From RGIG5612 sp045616165 (GTDB lineage Bacteria; Bacillota; Clostridia; Lachnospirales; Lachnospiraceae): a stretch of DNA of 16,062 nt. Within the stretch, counting starts at the first letter, position 1. Every line of letters starts with the position of its first letter. The DNA is taken from positions 1 through 16,062 of the forward strand of contig JAZLGF010000003.1 of assembly GCA_045616165.1 (NCBI GenBank), written 5' to 3'. Made by a program: the position numbers and the translations under genes. Below the pieces are notes generated by a model. The model was not told where the DNA came from. It worked only from the letters and a program-made list of their open reading frames with translations, and searched no databases. Positions 1 through 7,612 of this stretch are shown in pieces.

Positions 1-69
1 GCAGGCGCCGTTAGCTTCGCGAGCGAAAATCTTAAATTTAATTTATCAAAGGATACAGAAATCTTAAAT

Positions 70-291
70 TTATCACTATATGAGAAGCACTCGCTTATAG
101 TGATAATTTTTAGAATAAATTATTAGATTTTTATCACTATACATAAAGCATCTTTCTATAGTGATAAATTTTCTATCTAAATGCTAATATTTTTATCACT
201 ATACATAAAGCATCTCCCTATAGTGATAAATTTCTATTCAAATGCTTATATCTTTATCACTATATACAAGTCATTGTTCTATAATGATAAA
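70..291. repeat. Four tandem palindromes, ~61-bp period
   Basis: Four hairpin-capable units lie at 70-106, 130-168, 192-230 and 253-291. Each has a left arm TTTATCACTATA (11 bp in unit 1, 12 bp in the others) and a right arm TATAGTGATAAA, separated by a loop of exactly 15 nt. Units 2 and 3 are almost identical, loops and flanks included (CATAAAGCATCT then TTC or CCC). Unit 4 carries one change in its right arm (TATAATGATAAA) and a diverged loop. The 22-24 bp between units are also related (CTATCTAAATGCTAATAT versus CTATTCAAATGCTTATAT). This is a local tandem duplication of a whole unit. It could be an operator array, a small structured repeat, or a decayed mobile repeat. The spacers are related rather than unique, so it is not a CRISPR array. 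Confidence 0.85.
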
Positions 292-301
292 AATATATAA
301 A
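274..301 (+). promoter_or_regulatory. Candidate promoter for the acetyltransferase gene
   Basis: TTGTTC (274-279) and TATAAA (296-301) are 16 bp apart, a reasonable sigma-A-type pair. The -35 hexamer falls in the loop of the fourth palindrome and the spacer covers its right arm, so a protein bound to the palindrome would block this promoter. AT-rich DNA gives many chance matches, so confidence is low. Confidence 0.35.
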
Positions 302-393
302 AGAGCTCGACAAAGGGCAATTTATTGATATGTTAAAATGCATTGCGTGTAGCAACGAAACTTTTATAATAAAACTATCTTATGAAAGTTACG

Positions 394-400
394 AAAGGAG
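394..400 (+). promoter_or_regulatory. Ribosome binding site fixing the GNAT start
   Basis: AAAGGAG sits 10 nt before ATG 411. The frame is open further upstream to ATG 330, but that codon has no Shine-Dalgarno sequence, and the residues between 330 and 411 do not resemble a GNAT N terminus. Confidence 0.7.
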
Positions 401-410
401 AATTACACAC

Positions 411-956
411 ATGAAGTACTACAAGACAGTGACATTAAAAGATGGCATGGAAGTTGTTTTAAGAAACGCTACCATAAACGATGTAAAGCAGATGCTAGGT
501 GTTTTTAATAAGACACATGAAGAGACAGAATTTCTTTTAACATATCCAGAAGAAACTCCTTTTACAGTGGAGGATGAAAAGAAGCATTTGGATGAACTTG
601 ATAAAAGTGAAAGGGCAATTGAAATCGTTGCATGCTACGAAGGCAAGATAGTTGGCAGTGCTGGATTTAGTGAGGTTGGAAAATATATAAAGCTAAAGCA
701 TAGGGCCGATTTTGGAATTTCAGTACTTAAAGATTATTGGGGCAAGGGCATAGGAACAGAACTAATTAAAGGCTGTATTGATTGCGCAAAAGAAGCTGGA
801 TTTGATTTAATAGAACTTGAGGCAGTTGCAGAGAATGAAACAGCAATTGATTTGTATAAAAAGCATGGATTTGTCCAATATGGGCGTAATCCATACGGAT
901 TCAAAACAAAAGATGGGAAATATCAAGAGCTTGCTTTGATGTTGTTGAAATTATAA
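411..956 (+). CDS. GNAT-family N-acetyltransferase
   Basis: This encodes a predicted cytosolic 181-residue acyl-CoA-dependent acetyltransferase of unknown substrate. The Gcn5 fold is visible in order: a first strand and helix (VVLRNATINDVKQM), the central strand pair (EIVACYEGKIVGSAGF), motif A with the acetyl-CoA loop YWGKGIGTELI, and motif B (ETAIDLYKKHGF). The length is typical for a single-domain GNAT. I chose ATG 411 over the in-frame ATG 330 because of the AAAGGAG site 10 nt upstream and because a GNAT domain starts there. The order of motifs and the YGRNPYGFKTKDGKYQE tail resemble small amine or ribosomal-protein acetyltransferases, but substrate cannot be read from sequence. The gene stands alone, between the palindrome array and a promoter for the next gene. 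Confidence 0.85.
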   Translation: MKYYKTVTLKDGMEVVLRNATINDVKQMLGVFNKTHEETEFLLTYPEETPFTVEDEKKHLDELDKSERAIEIVACYEGKIVGSAGFSEVGKYIKLKHRADFGISVLKDYWGKGIGTELIKGCIDCAKEAGFDLIELEAVAENETAIDLYKKHGFVQYGRNPYGFKTKDGKYQELALMLLKL

Positions 957-1034
957 GGAAAATCAAGAAGTAGTTATTGAAATATTGTATTAAAAAAGGA
1001 ACAAAATAATCAACAAAAACGTATAAATTTTTGT

Positions 1035-1063
1035 TTGCGAAAAATTGCTTGACTATGTATAAT
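1035..1063 (+). promoter_or_regulatory. Promoter of the MFS transporter gene
   Basis: TTGCGA (1035-1040) and TATAAT (1058-1063) are separated by 17 bp, close to the sigma-A consensus. An overlapping alternative is TTGACT (1049-1054) with TAATAT (1071-1076) at 16 bp. Either would start a short leader ending in the strong AAGGAGAGG site at 1098-1106, 6 nt before ATG 1113. The inverted repeat AACAAAAA/TTTTTGTT (1012-1019 and 1028-1035) just upstream might weakly end the acetyltransferase transcript. Confidence 0.65.
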
Positions 1064-1112
1064 ATATGAGTAATATTTTCATAATATATATTTTGAAAAG
1101 GAGAGGTTTATT

Positions 1113-2585
1113 ATGCAAAAGAAATCTATCAGTTTAGGTGGTAGAGGTACTATCCTTATGCTTTACCAATTTTTTGGTTTTGGTGTGTACTGTGCCATCA
1201 ACCAAATTGGTCAGAACATCTATCCTTTAGTTCATGGTGGAACACTTGATTCAAACTCAGTTGCACTTTGGTACTTCTTAGGATCAGTTTTGGCTGTTAT
1301 TATCCAGCTTATCTTCGGTAAGAAGATTGCTAACTCTGGACACCTTAAAGGCATCTCCATTACTTTAATGATTCTTGCAGGCTTATTCTCAGTTGCAATG
1401 GCTTTCACAGGAAACAATAAAGCATTATGGCTTGCATGCTGGTTTGTAGGTGTTACACTTTCAATCGTAGGTGCAACATTCATTATCTCAACAATGGTTG
1501 GACAATGGTTCCCAACAAGAAAAGGTACTGTAATGGGTATCGCTACATTAGCATTCCCAATCTTTAATGCATTCACACTTACAGTATTCCTTGGACTTTA
1601 TTCAAACATTGATTTAATGACAAAATTAGGCGTTACACCTGGTTCATCAGTTCATGAACTCGTTGCATGGGCTCCATTCTTATTCGTTGACTTAATTTGT
1701 ATCCTTCTTTGCGTATTCTTCTTAAAAGAATTCCCAGAGCAATGTGGATGCTATCCAGACAATGATAAGAACATGACTCCAGAAGCAGCTCACGCTATGT
1801 TAGCAGCTATGGAAGAAGCTAAGAAAAAATCAGTTTGGACATTCGGAAAAACTGCTAAATCTTGGGGATTCTGGGTTGTTGCTATCGCATGTGGTATCTT
1901 ACTTATCGGTTCAGTTGGTCCAATGACACAGATTATGCCACTTCTTGCTTCAGTTGGCGGTGACAAATTTGTTGTTGGTACAGCTCCTACAACAACTGGT
2001 AATATCGTTCTTTGGGTATTCGCAGCAATTGGTTGTGCTGGTAGCTGGTTAATCGGTATCCTTGATACTAAAGTTGGTACAAAGAAAGCTATGATTCTTT
2101 CATTAGCAATTATGATTGCTGCAACAGCAGTTCTTACAGCTGTTGCACTTGCAAACGAAAATTGCGGTATGTTACCAATTTCTCAAGGCGTTACAATGAT
2201 TCTTTTCTACATTGGCTTTGGTTGCTTACAAGTCTTCATGGGCGCTTCTTCAAACTTCACAGTTTCAGTTGCAGCTCAGTACTGGAGAAGAGAAGACTTC
2301 CCATCAGTATTCGCATTTGTAAACGCTATTGCTAACATCATCAATGCAGCAGGTCCTTACCTTCTTACATCTTTAAGAAGTTTAGCTGGAAAGACTATCT
2401 TTGGTGATACATACACACTTGCTTGGGCAGCATTATGCGTACTTGCTATTTTCTCAATCATCATCATGGCAGCATTCAAACCTTCATGGGTTGCTAAGAG
2501 AGATGCTATGTACAGAGCAGAAGCTGGTCTTTCAGCAGAAGGTGTTACAAAATCAGCAGCAGAGCAAATGGGTGAAGCTGACTAA
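1113..2585 (+). CDS. MFS transporter, oxalate:formate antiporter (OFA) type
   Basis: This encodes a 490-residue inner-membrane carrier with about 12 hydrophobic segments in two halves, split by a charged cytoplasmic loop at residues 207-245. The loop between segments 4 and 5 carries GQWFPTRKGTVMG (130-142), the pattern seen in OFA-family carriers such as OxlT and in lactate or other monocarboxylate carriers. The substrate is therefore probably a small carboxylate, but this is inferred from family only. The codons are strongly restricted (CTT, TTA, ACA, GCA, GTT, TCA dominate), more so than in the neighbours, which suggests high expression. It is transcribed alone, with a good promoter, a strong ribosome binding site and a terminator at 2618-2645. 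No degradation enzyme lies next to it to reveal the substrate. Confidence 0.85.
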   Translation: MQKKSISLGGRGTILMLYQFFGFGVYCAINQIGQNIYPLVHGGTLDSNSVALWYFLGSVLAVIIQLIFGKKIANSGHLKGISITLMILAGLFSVAMAFTGNNKALWLACWFVGVTLSIVGATFIISTMVGQWFPTRKGTVMGIATLAFPIFNAFTLTVFLGLYSNIDLMTKLGVTPGSSVHELVAWAPFLFVDLICILLCVFFLKEFPEQCGCYPDNDKNMTPEAAHAMLAAMEEAKKKSVWTFGKTAKSWGFWVVAIACGILLIGSVGPMTQIMPLLASVGGDKFVVGTAPTTTGNIVLWVFAAIGCAGSWLIGILDTKVGTKKAMILSLAIMIAATAVLTAVALANENCGMLPISQGVTMILFYIGFGCLQVFMGASSNFTVSVAAQYWRREDFPSVFAFVNAIANIINAAGPYLLTSLRSLAGKTIFGDTYTLAWAALCVLAIFSIIIMAAFKPSWVAKRDAMYRAEAGLSAEGVTKSAAEQMGEAD

Positions 2586-2617
2586 TTTAAGAATTAGTTA
2601 AGAATTTACTTACAATT

Positions 2618-2645
2618 AAAAGGCGCTCGTAAGAGCGCCTTTATT
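2618..2645 (+). terminator. Rho-independent terminator after the MFS gene
   Basis: AAAGGCGCTC (2619-2628) pairs perfectly with GAGCGCCTTT (2633-2642) around the tetraloop GTAA, and the right arm ends in TTTATT. The stem is strong and GC-rich in an AT-rich context. A-rich sequence on the left side means it could also act on minus-strand transcripts. Confidence 0.9.
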
Positions 2646-2770
2646 GTGTTTAAAATCTAATAAAACAATCGCCTTTTTGATGTGAATTTTTTCTTTTATT
2701 AAGAGGCCTTATATGGTAACATATCACGGTAAATTAAAGTGGTGAAAACTGCGCTAATAAAGGATAAGAA

Positions 2771-3673
2771 ATGAGTTTTATTAAAGCAAAGAAAATTTCA
2801 TATAAGTACCCTGTGCTTGAAGATATTGAAGCTTTTGAAGACGATAAAAAGGATAAACCTGAAAAAGACGATGAAAATTTTTCAAGTAAAGCAGATAAAG
2901 AACATAAGGCTTTAACAGATATCAGCTTAGATGTTGAGGAAGGCCAGTTTATTTGCATACTTGGAAAAAATGGATCGGGTAAATCCACATTTGCAAAGAT
3001 GCTTAATGCGCTTTTAGTTCCCGATGAAGGTACGGTGTGGATTGATAACATGAACACATCTGCCGAAGAACTAATTTGGGAGATTAGAAAGAAAGTTGGC
3101 ATGGTTTTCCAAAACCCGGATAACCAGATTATTGGTTCTGTTGTTGATGAAGAGGTTGCTTTCGGGCTTGAAAACTTAGGCGTTCCATCACCTCAAATTA
3201 AAGAAAGCGTTGATTATGCGCTTAAAGAAGTTGGTTTAATGAAAGCTAAAAAAGTATCGCCTAATAAGCTTTCTGGTGGCCAAAAACAACGACTTGCAGT
3301 AGCAGGAATCTTAGCAATGCAACCAAAATGCATTGTTCTTGACGAGTCAACTTCTATGCTTGATCCAAAGGGCCGAAAAGAAGTTATGGATACCGTTAAA
3401 AAACTCAATAAAGAAAAAAATATCACGATAATATGCATTACGCATTTCATGGAAGAAGCGATTGATGCGGATTATATATTTGTAATAGATGGTGGAGTGG
3501 TAAAGATGAAAGGAACTCCAAAAGAAATCTTTACTAAGGAAGATGAAATTACAAAACTAGGCCTTATGCTTCCGCAAATTTGTCAGCTTGCAAAAGAGCT
3601 AAGAAAACAAGGCATGGATATCCCGGAAGGGATTTTAACAAGCAAGGAGCTTAAAGAAGCAATTGAACATTAA
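2771..3673 (+). CDS. ecfA1: ECF transporter energy-coupling ATPase EcfA1
   Basis: This is one of the two cytoplasmic ATPases that drive energy-coupling-factor importers for vitamins and metal ions, working with EcfA2, EcfT and exchangeable S components. The 300-residue protein shows Walker A GKNGSGKST (65-73), Q-loop VFQNP (112-116), signature LSGGQKQR (167-174), Walker B CIVLDE (187-192) followed by STSMLDP, and switch histidine H225. The DES rather than DEP after Walker B is usual for EcfA1. An acidic and lysine-rich stretch lies at residues 15-46, between the first strand (YKYP) and ALTDIS, where better-known EcfA1 proteins have only a short loop. The ribosome binding site AAAGGA (2759-2764) is modest. 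It is the first gene of ecfA1-ecfA2-ecfT-truA, and the stop overlaps the next start by 11 nt. Confidence 0.95.
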   Translation: MSFIKAKKISYKYPVLEDIEAFEDDKKDKPEKDDENFSSKADKEHKALTDISLDVEEGQFICILGKNGSGKSTFAKMLNALLVPDEGTVWIDNMNTSAEELIWEIRKKVGMVFQNPDNQIIGSVVDEEVAFGLENLGVPSPQIKESVDYALKEVGLMKAKKVSPNKLSGGQKQRLAVAGILAMQPKCIVLDESTSMLDPKGRKEVMDTVKKLNKEKNITIICITHFMEEAIDADYIFVIDGGVVKMKGTPKEIFTKEDEITKLGLMLPQICQLAKELRKQGMDIPEGILTSKELKEAIEH

Positions 3674-4517
3674 ATTAGAACATGCAAATTATATATATAG
3701 TCCTGAAACAGTTGAAGAAATAACAGCTGTTTGCGATGCATGTGTTGAATTTAAAGAAGATAGCTTTAATGCAATTATAGGAAGCACAGGTTCAGGAAAG
3801 TCTACGCTTATCCAGCTTCTTAATGGGCTTCTAAAACCATCAAGTGGAAAAGTTTTATATGACGGAAAAGAAATTTACACAGACTCTAAGGAAACAAAGG
3901 AGCAACAAAAAGCATTAAGAAATTTAAGATGTAAAGTCGGTCTTGTTTTCCAACATCCAGAATACCAACTCTTTGAAGAGACAATTATAAAAGACGTAAT
4001 GTATGGTCCGAAAAATAAAGGACTTACAAATGATGAAGCAAAAGAGGCTGCGATAAAAGCGCTAGGCGATGTAGGCATCGACGAGAGCATGTTTGAAAAA
4101 AGTCCGTTTGACCTTTCTGGCGGAGAAAAAAAGCGCGTTGCGATTGCGGGCATCTTAAGCATGCAACCAGAAGTTTTGATTTTAGACGAGCCAACAGCAG
4201 GACTAGATCCGATTGGCAAAAAAGAGATTTTAGATTTAGTAAAAGAATATCAAATAAATAATCATGTAACAGTAATTGTTGTTTCTCATAGCATGGAAGA
4301 GGTTGCAATGTATGCCGAAAGAGTTATTGCTATGAAGCGCGGAAAAATTATGTTTGATGATAAGGTACATGAGATATTTAAGCACGAAGGCGAGCTAGAG
4401 AAAATGGGACTTGCTATTCCGGAAGCTGCAAAGTTTGCAAAAGAGCTTGGAATTGAAGATGTTATTACTGTAGAAGAAGCCGCAAAGAAAATTGCGCAAA
4501 AATATAAACATGTTTAG
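3663..4517 (+). CDS. ecfA2: ECF transporter energy-coupling ATPase EcfA2 (TTG start)
   Basis: This is the second, non-identical ATPase of the ECF module, 284 residues and normal in length. Motifs are Walker A GSTGSGKST (40-48), Q-loop VFQHP (95-99), signature LSGGEKKR (151-158), Walker B VLILDEPTAGLD (171-182) and switch histidine H209. Translation must start at TTG 3663, because the conserved N terminus IKLEHANYIYSP begins directly there and no in-frame ATG exists before Walker A. The start lies inside the last codons of ecfA1, and AAGGAG (3644-3649) is 13 nt upstream, so the two ATPases are probably translationally coupled. The end overlaps ecfT by 8 nt. Confidence 0.95.
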   Translation: MNIKLEHANYIYSPETVEEITAVCDACVEFKEDSFNAIIGSTGSGKSTLIQLLNGLLKPSSGKVLYDGKEIYTDSKETKEQQKALRNLRCKVGLVFQHPEYQLFEETIIKDVMYGPKNKGLTNDEAKEAAIKALGDVGIDESMFEKSPFDLSGGEKKRVAIAGILSMQPEVLILDEPTAGLDPIGKKEILDLVKEYQINNHVTVIVVSHSMEEVAMYAERVIAMKRGKIMFDDKVHEIFKHEGELEKMGLAIPEAAKFAKELGIEDVITVEEAAKKIAQKYKHV

Positions 4518-5337
4518 AGATATTACGATAGGCCAGTACTATCCGATTAATTCAAGATTGCAAAGGCTAGATCCGAGAGTAAAACTTCTTGGGGTCGTTC
4601 TTTACATTGCGGCTTTATTTATCATAAACAACATAATCGGATTTATATTTTTAACATTTGTACTTGCAGCGCTTATTGCACTTAGTGAAGTTCCGCTTAA
4701 ACATATTTTTAAGGGACTTAGGTTTGTATGGTTTTTAGTTGCACTCGCCGTATTTTTTAATTTGTTTTTTGGAACAGGAACTATACTTTGGAGTTGGTGG
4801 ATTTTCCATATCAGCAAAGAAGGAATTCTTCGTGCAATCTTTTTTGCGCTTAGACTTATTTATGTAATTATTGGAACATCGCTTCTTACATATTCAACAC
4901 TTCCAACGACAATTACCGCTGGGCTAGAAAAAGTATTTAAGCCACTTAATATAATTCATTTTCCGGGACATGAAATCGCAATGATGATGAGTATCGCACT
5001 TAGATTTATTCCGATTCTGGCAGAAGAAATAAATAAGATTATTAAAGCCCAACTCGCTCGTGGTGCTGATTTTGAAACTGGAGGTCTCTTAAAAAAAGCA
5101 AAGGGCATGGTTCCTATTTTAGTTCCACTTTTTGTTAGTGCGTTTAGACGCGCGACTGACCTTGCGCTTGCTATGGAAGCAAAATGTTATTCTGGTGGTG
5201 AAGGCAGAACAAAACTTTATCCACTTGAATATAAAAATAGAGATAAGATAGCGTACTTTGTTTTGCTTGCATTTTTGCTAGTAACAATTGCAATTAGAAT
5301 TTTGATGGATACTTTCATCACATGGGGACGAATCTAA
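4510..5337 (+). CDS. ecfT: ECF transporter transmembrane subunit EcfT
   Basis: This is the membrane scaffold of the ECF importer, linking the EcfA1/A2 pair to S components. The 275-residue protein starts MFRDITIGQYYP and DPRVKLL, the usual EcfT N terminus. Hydrophobic segments follow, and then the two cytoplasmic coupling-helix motifs that dock in the ATPases: AQLARGADFE, with the canonical ARG, and AMEAKCYSGGEGRTKL, where the common Ala-Arg-Cys appears as AKC. I chose ATG 4510 because it matches the family N terminus. An in-frame TTG at 4492 would add six residues. No S component is encoded nearby, which fits a shared group II module serving several S proteins encoded elsewhere. Confidence 0.93.
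   Translation: MFRDITIGQYYPINSRLQRLDPRVKLLGVVLYIAALFIINNIIGFIFLTFVLAALIALSEVPLKHIFKGLRFVWFLVALAVFFNLFFGTGTILWSWWIFHISKEGILRAIFFALRLIYVIIGTSLLTYSTLPTTITAGLEKVFKPLNIIHFPGHEIAMMMSIALRFIPILAEEINKIIKAQLARGADFETGGLLKKAKGMVPILVPLFVSAFRRATDLALAMEAKCYSGGEGRTKLYPLEYKNRDKIAYFVLLAFLLVTIAIRILMDTFITWGRI
5324..5328 (+). promoter_or_regulatory. Ribosome binding site fixing the truA start
   Basis: GGGGA lies 8 nt before ATG 5337, inside the end of ecfT. The earlier in-frame ATG at 5322 overlaps this site itself and has no Shine-Dalgarno sequence, so 5337 is preferred. Confidence 0.6.
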
Positions 5338-6107
5338 TGAAACGTATTGAAATTATAGTTTCATATGACGGAACAAATTATGTTGGATGGCAGGTGCAAA
5401 AAAATGGCATCGCTATTGAGCAGGTATTAAACGAGCATTTAAGTCGTCTATTAAAAGAGGACATAACCATAATTGGCGCAAGCCGTACAGACTCAGGTGT
5501 ACATGCACTTGGAAATGTTGCGGTCTTTGATACGCAAACGAAGATTCCTCCAGAAAAAATCTGTTATGCGCTAAACCAGGGGCTACCTTCGGACATTAAG
5601 GTTGTTTCATCAAAAGAAGTGAGTTTGGATTTTCATCCACGCCATCAAAACTGCGTAAAGACTTATGAATATACAATTCTTAACAGTAAGGTAAATTTGC
5701 CGACATATGAAAGATATGCGGATTATGTTTATTATAAATTGGACATTAATAAGATGAAAAAGGCTGCTAAATTTTTGATTGGAGAGCATGATTTTAAGGC
5801 ATTTAGCTCGGCCGGGGGCCAGCAGCGTTCAACTATTCGTAAAATATATTCGATTGATATAACAAAAGAAGAAATTTCGGACGTAAAAAACTCAGATTTT
5901 TCACCAAGTTTGATTAAAATAAGGATATCTGGAAACGGATTTTTATATAATATGGTGCGAATAATCGCGGGTACACTTGAAAAGGTGGGAATGGGGGTAT
6001 ACCCGGCGGAACATGTTAAAGAAATCCTTGAAAGTTTGGATAGAAGAGCTTCCGCTCCAAAGGCCAGTGCATGTGGCTTAAGCCTTATAAATATTGATTA
6101 TTCGTAA
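5337..6107 (+). CDS. truA: tRNA pseudouridine synthase A (TruA)
   Basis: TruA converts uridines 38-40 of the tRNA anticodon arm to pseudouridine. The 256-residue length is normal. Visible family motifs are the N-terminal strand VSYDGTNYVGWQ, the catalytic loop GASRTDSGVHA with nucleophile D52, FHPRHQNCVKTYEY, GEHDFKAFSS, and the C-terminal GNGFLYNMVRIIAGTL. The start ATG overlaps the ecfT stop as TAATG, so the gene is coupled to the ECF module, an association common in Firmicutes. In many relatives rplM-rpsI follows truA. Here trigger factor follows instead, so the locus has been rearranged or belongs to a lineage with a different order. Confidence 0.95.
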   Translation: MKRIEIIVSYDGTNYVGWQVQKNGIAIEQVLNEHLSRLLKEDITIIGASRTDSGVHALGNVAVFDTQTKIPPEKICYALNQGLPSDIKVVSSKEVSLDFHPRHQNCVKTYEYTILNSKVNLPTYERYADYVYYKLDINKMKKAAKFLIGEHDFKAFSSAGGQQRSTIRKIYSIDITKEEISDVKNSDFSPSLIKIRISGNGFLYNMVRIIAGTLEKVGMGVYPAEHVKEILESLDRRASAPKASACGLSLINIDYS

Positions 6108-6159
6108 CTTTTGTGATAAAATTTTCAATTACGTGATACCTTGAAGGGAGATTTATAAA

Positions 6160-7521
6160 ATGAATGTACAAGTAGAAAAATTAGAAGGCAATTTAGCTAA
6201 AATCACAATTACTCTTGATGCAGAAAAAACAGCAGAGGGTATTGAAAAAGCTTATCAGAAAATTAAAAACCAGGTAACATTGCCAGGCTTTAGAAAAGGC
6301 AAAGTTCCTAAGGTTATGATTGAAAAACAATATGGCGTAGAAGTATTTTATGAAGATGCTTCTGATTTCTTAATGAACGAGTCATATCCAGAAGCTTATG
6401 ACGAGGCTATGAAGGAAATCGAGATTGTTTCTCAGCCTAAGATTACGGATATTAAGATTGAAAAAGGTGAGCCTTTTGTATATGTTGCTGAAGTTGCAAC
6501 AAAGCCAGAGGTTAAACTTGGAAACTACAAGGGCGTTGAATATACAAAAGTTGACGCAGTCGTAACAGACGAAGAAGTTAATGCTGAAATCGAAAGAACT
6601 AGAGAACTTAACAGCCGCCAGGTTCCTGTTGAAGACAGAGCTGCAAAAGAAGGAGACATCGTTGATATCGACTTTGACGGTAGCGTTGATGGAAAAGCTT
6701 TTGATGGTGGCAAAGCAACAGGTTATACTTTAACACTTGGTTCACATTCATTTATAGATACATTCGAAGAGCAAATCGCTGGACATAATATCGGCGATGA
6801 GTTTGATGTTAACGTTACATTCCCAGAAGATTATCAAGCAGCTGATCTTTCTGGAAAGGCAGCAGTTTTCAAATGTAAACTTAACGGAATTAAAGTTAAA
6901 GAAATGCCAGAACTTGATGATGAATTCGCATCAGAAGTTTCTGAATTCGATACATTAGACGAGTACAAAGCTGATGTTAAGAAAAACATGCAAGCTCGTA
7001 AAGAAGAAAACGCTAAAGCAGATGCTCAAAAAGAAATCCTTAAAAAAGTAGTTGAAGATTCTGAAATGGAAATACCAGAACTTATGATTGATGCCCAGGC
7101 TAACCAGGCAGCTCAGGATTTCGCAATGAGAATGCAAAGCCAAGGTATCGCTCTTGATCAATATCTCCAATTAGTAGGCCAAACACCGGAGACATTTATG
7201 GAGCAGATTCGTCCACATGCTTTGCAGCAAACTAAAGAAAGATTAGTTCTTGAAGCTATTGCTAAAGCAGAAAACATTGAGCCTTCAGATGAAGACATCG
7301 AGACAGAACTTAAGAAGATGGCTGACATGTACGGCATGGATGTTGAAAAAGCTAAAGAGCTTATGGCTGACCAGGAAAAAGATCAAATGAGAAAAGATCT
7401 TGCAACTTCTAAGGCAGCAGATTTCCTTTATGAAAACGGTAAGGCTGTAGAAAAGAAGGAAGAGCCTAAGAAAGAAGAAGCTAAAGAAGAGCCTAAGGCT
7501 GAAGAAGAAAAAGCTGAATAA
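6160..7521 (+). CDS. tig: Trigger factor, ribosome-associated chaperone
   Basis: Trigger factor binds at the ribosomal exit tunnel and protects nascent chains. The 453-residue protein has the three standard parts. The N-terminal ribosome-binding domain carries the signature GFRKGKVP (43-50). An FKBP-type peptidyl-prolyl isomerase domain spans about 163-245 (GDIVDIDFDG to LNGIK). The helical C-terminal chaperone domain follows to about residue 428. The last 25 residues (429-453) are almost only E, K, P and A, a charged disordered tail beyond the folded protein. The ribosome binding site GAAGGGAG precedes ATG 6160. The gene begins 52 bp after truA and is followed by a hairpin. The order tig-clpP-clpX is a conserved proteostasis block. 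Confidence 0.97.
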   Translation: MNVQVEKLEGNLAKITITLDAEKTAEGIEKAYQKIKNQVTLPGFRKGKVPKVMIEKQYGVEVFYEDASDFLMNESYPEAYDEAMKEIEIVSQPKITDIKIEKGEPFVYVAEVATKPEVKLGNYKGVEYTKVDAVVTDEEVNAEIERTRELNSRQVPVEDRAAKEGDIVDIDFDGSVDGKAFDGGKATGYTLTLGSHSFIDTFEEQIAGHNIGDEFDVNVTFPEDYQAADLSGKAAVFKCKLNGIKVKEMPELDDEFASEVSEFDTLDEYKADVKKNMQARKEENAKADAQKEILKKVVEDSEMEIPELMIDAQANQAAQDFAMRMQSQGIALDQYLQLVGQTPETFMEQIRPHALQQTKERLVLEAIAKAENIEPSDEDIETELKKMADMYGMDVEKAKELMADQEKDQMRKDLATSKAADFLYENGKAVEKKEEPKKEEAKEEPKAEEEKAE

Positions 7522-7530
7522 AAAAGTCAT

Positions 7531-7556
7531 GGGCCCAAAACGGGCCCTTTGATTTC
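7531..7556 (+). terminator. Hairpin after tig, probable terminator or attenuator
   Basis: GGGCCC (7531-7536) pairs with GGGCCC (7542-7547) around AAAAC, followed by TTTGATTTCTT. The stem is short but all G-C. The T tract is interrupted, so some transcription may run on into clpP. Confidence 0.65.
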
Positions 7557-7612
7557 TTATAATGTTTGTAATAAAAAAAGGGAGTTACACAACATTTTTA
7601 TAGGAGGTTATT

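Larger units (their letters stand above)
1..410. other. Non-coding region with palindrome array and GNAT leader
   Basis: This stretch has no convincing gene. Positions 1-30 are GC-richer and contain the small inverted repeat TTCGCGAGCGAA (16-27), which could be the end of a terminator or a dispersed CGAGC-type repeat like the ones at 9477-9612. The sequence AATCTTAAATTTA occurs at 28-40 and again at 60-72, which suggests a decayed extra repeat unit. Positions 70-291 hold four tandem palindromes, listed separately. Positions 296-410 are the probable promoter and leader of the acetyltransferase gene. Confidence 0.6.

Noticed and set aside
70..291. CRISPR-like regular repeat spacing
   Set aside because: Only four units are present, the repeated part is a palindrome with 15-nt loops, and the intervening sequences are related to each other rather than unique. 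No cas genes are seen.
330..410. An N-terminal extension of the acetyltransferase from ATG 330
   Set aside because: That ATG has no ribosome binding site, the residues do not fit a GNAT start, and a good AAAGGAG precedes ATG 411.
1012..1035. Terminator after the acetyltransferase gene
   Set aside because: The stem AACAAAAA/TTTTTGTT is almost all A-T, has an 8-nt loop and lacks a following T tract, so it is too weak to call.
6108..6159. A dedicated tig promoter
   Set aside because: TTGTGA (6111-6116) is seen, but nothing at the right distance resembles a -10 box well enough.
7522..7612. CtsR or CIRCE heat-shock operator before clpP
   Set aside because: Neither the CtsR heptad repeat nor the CIRCE inverted repeat is present.
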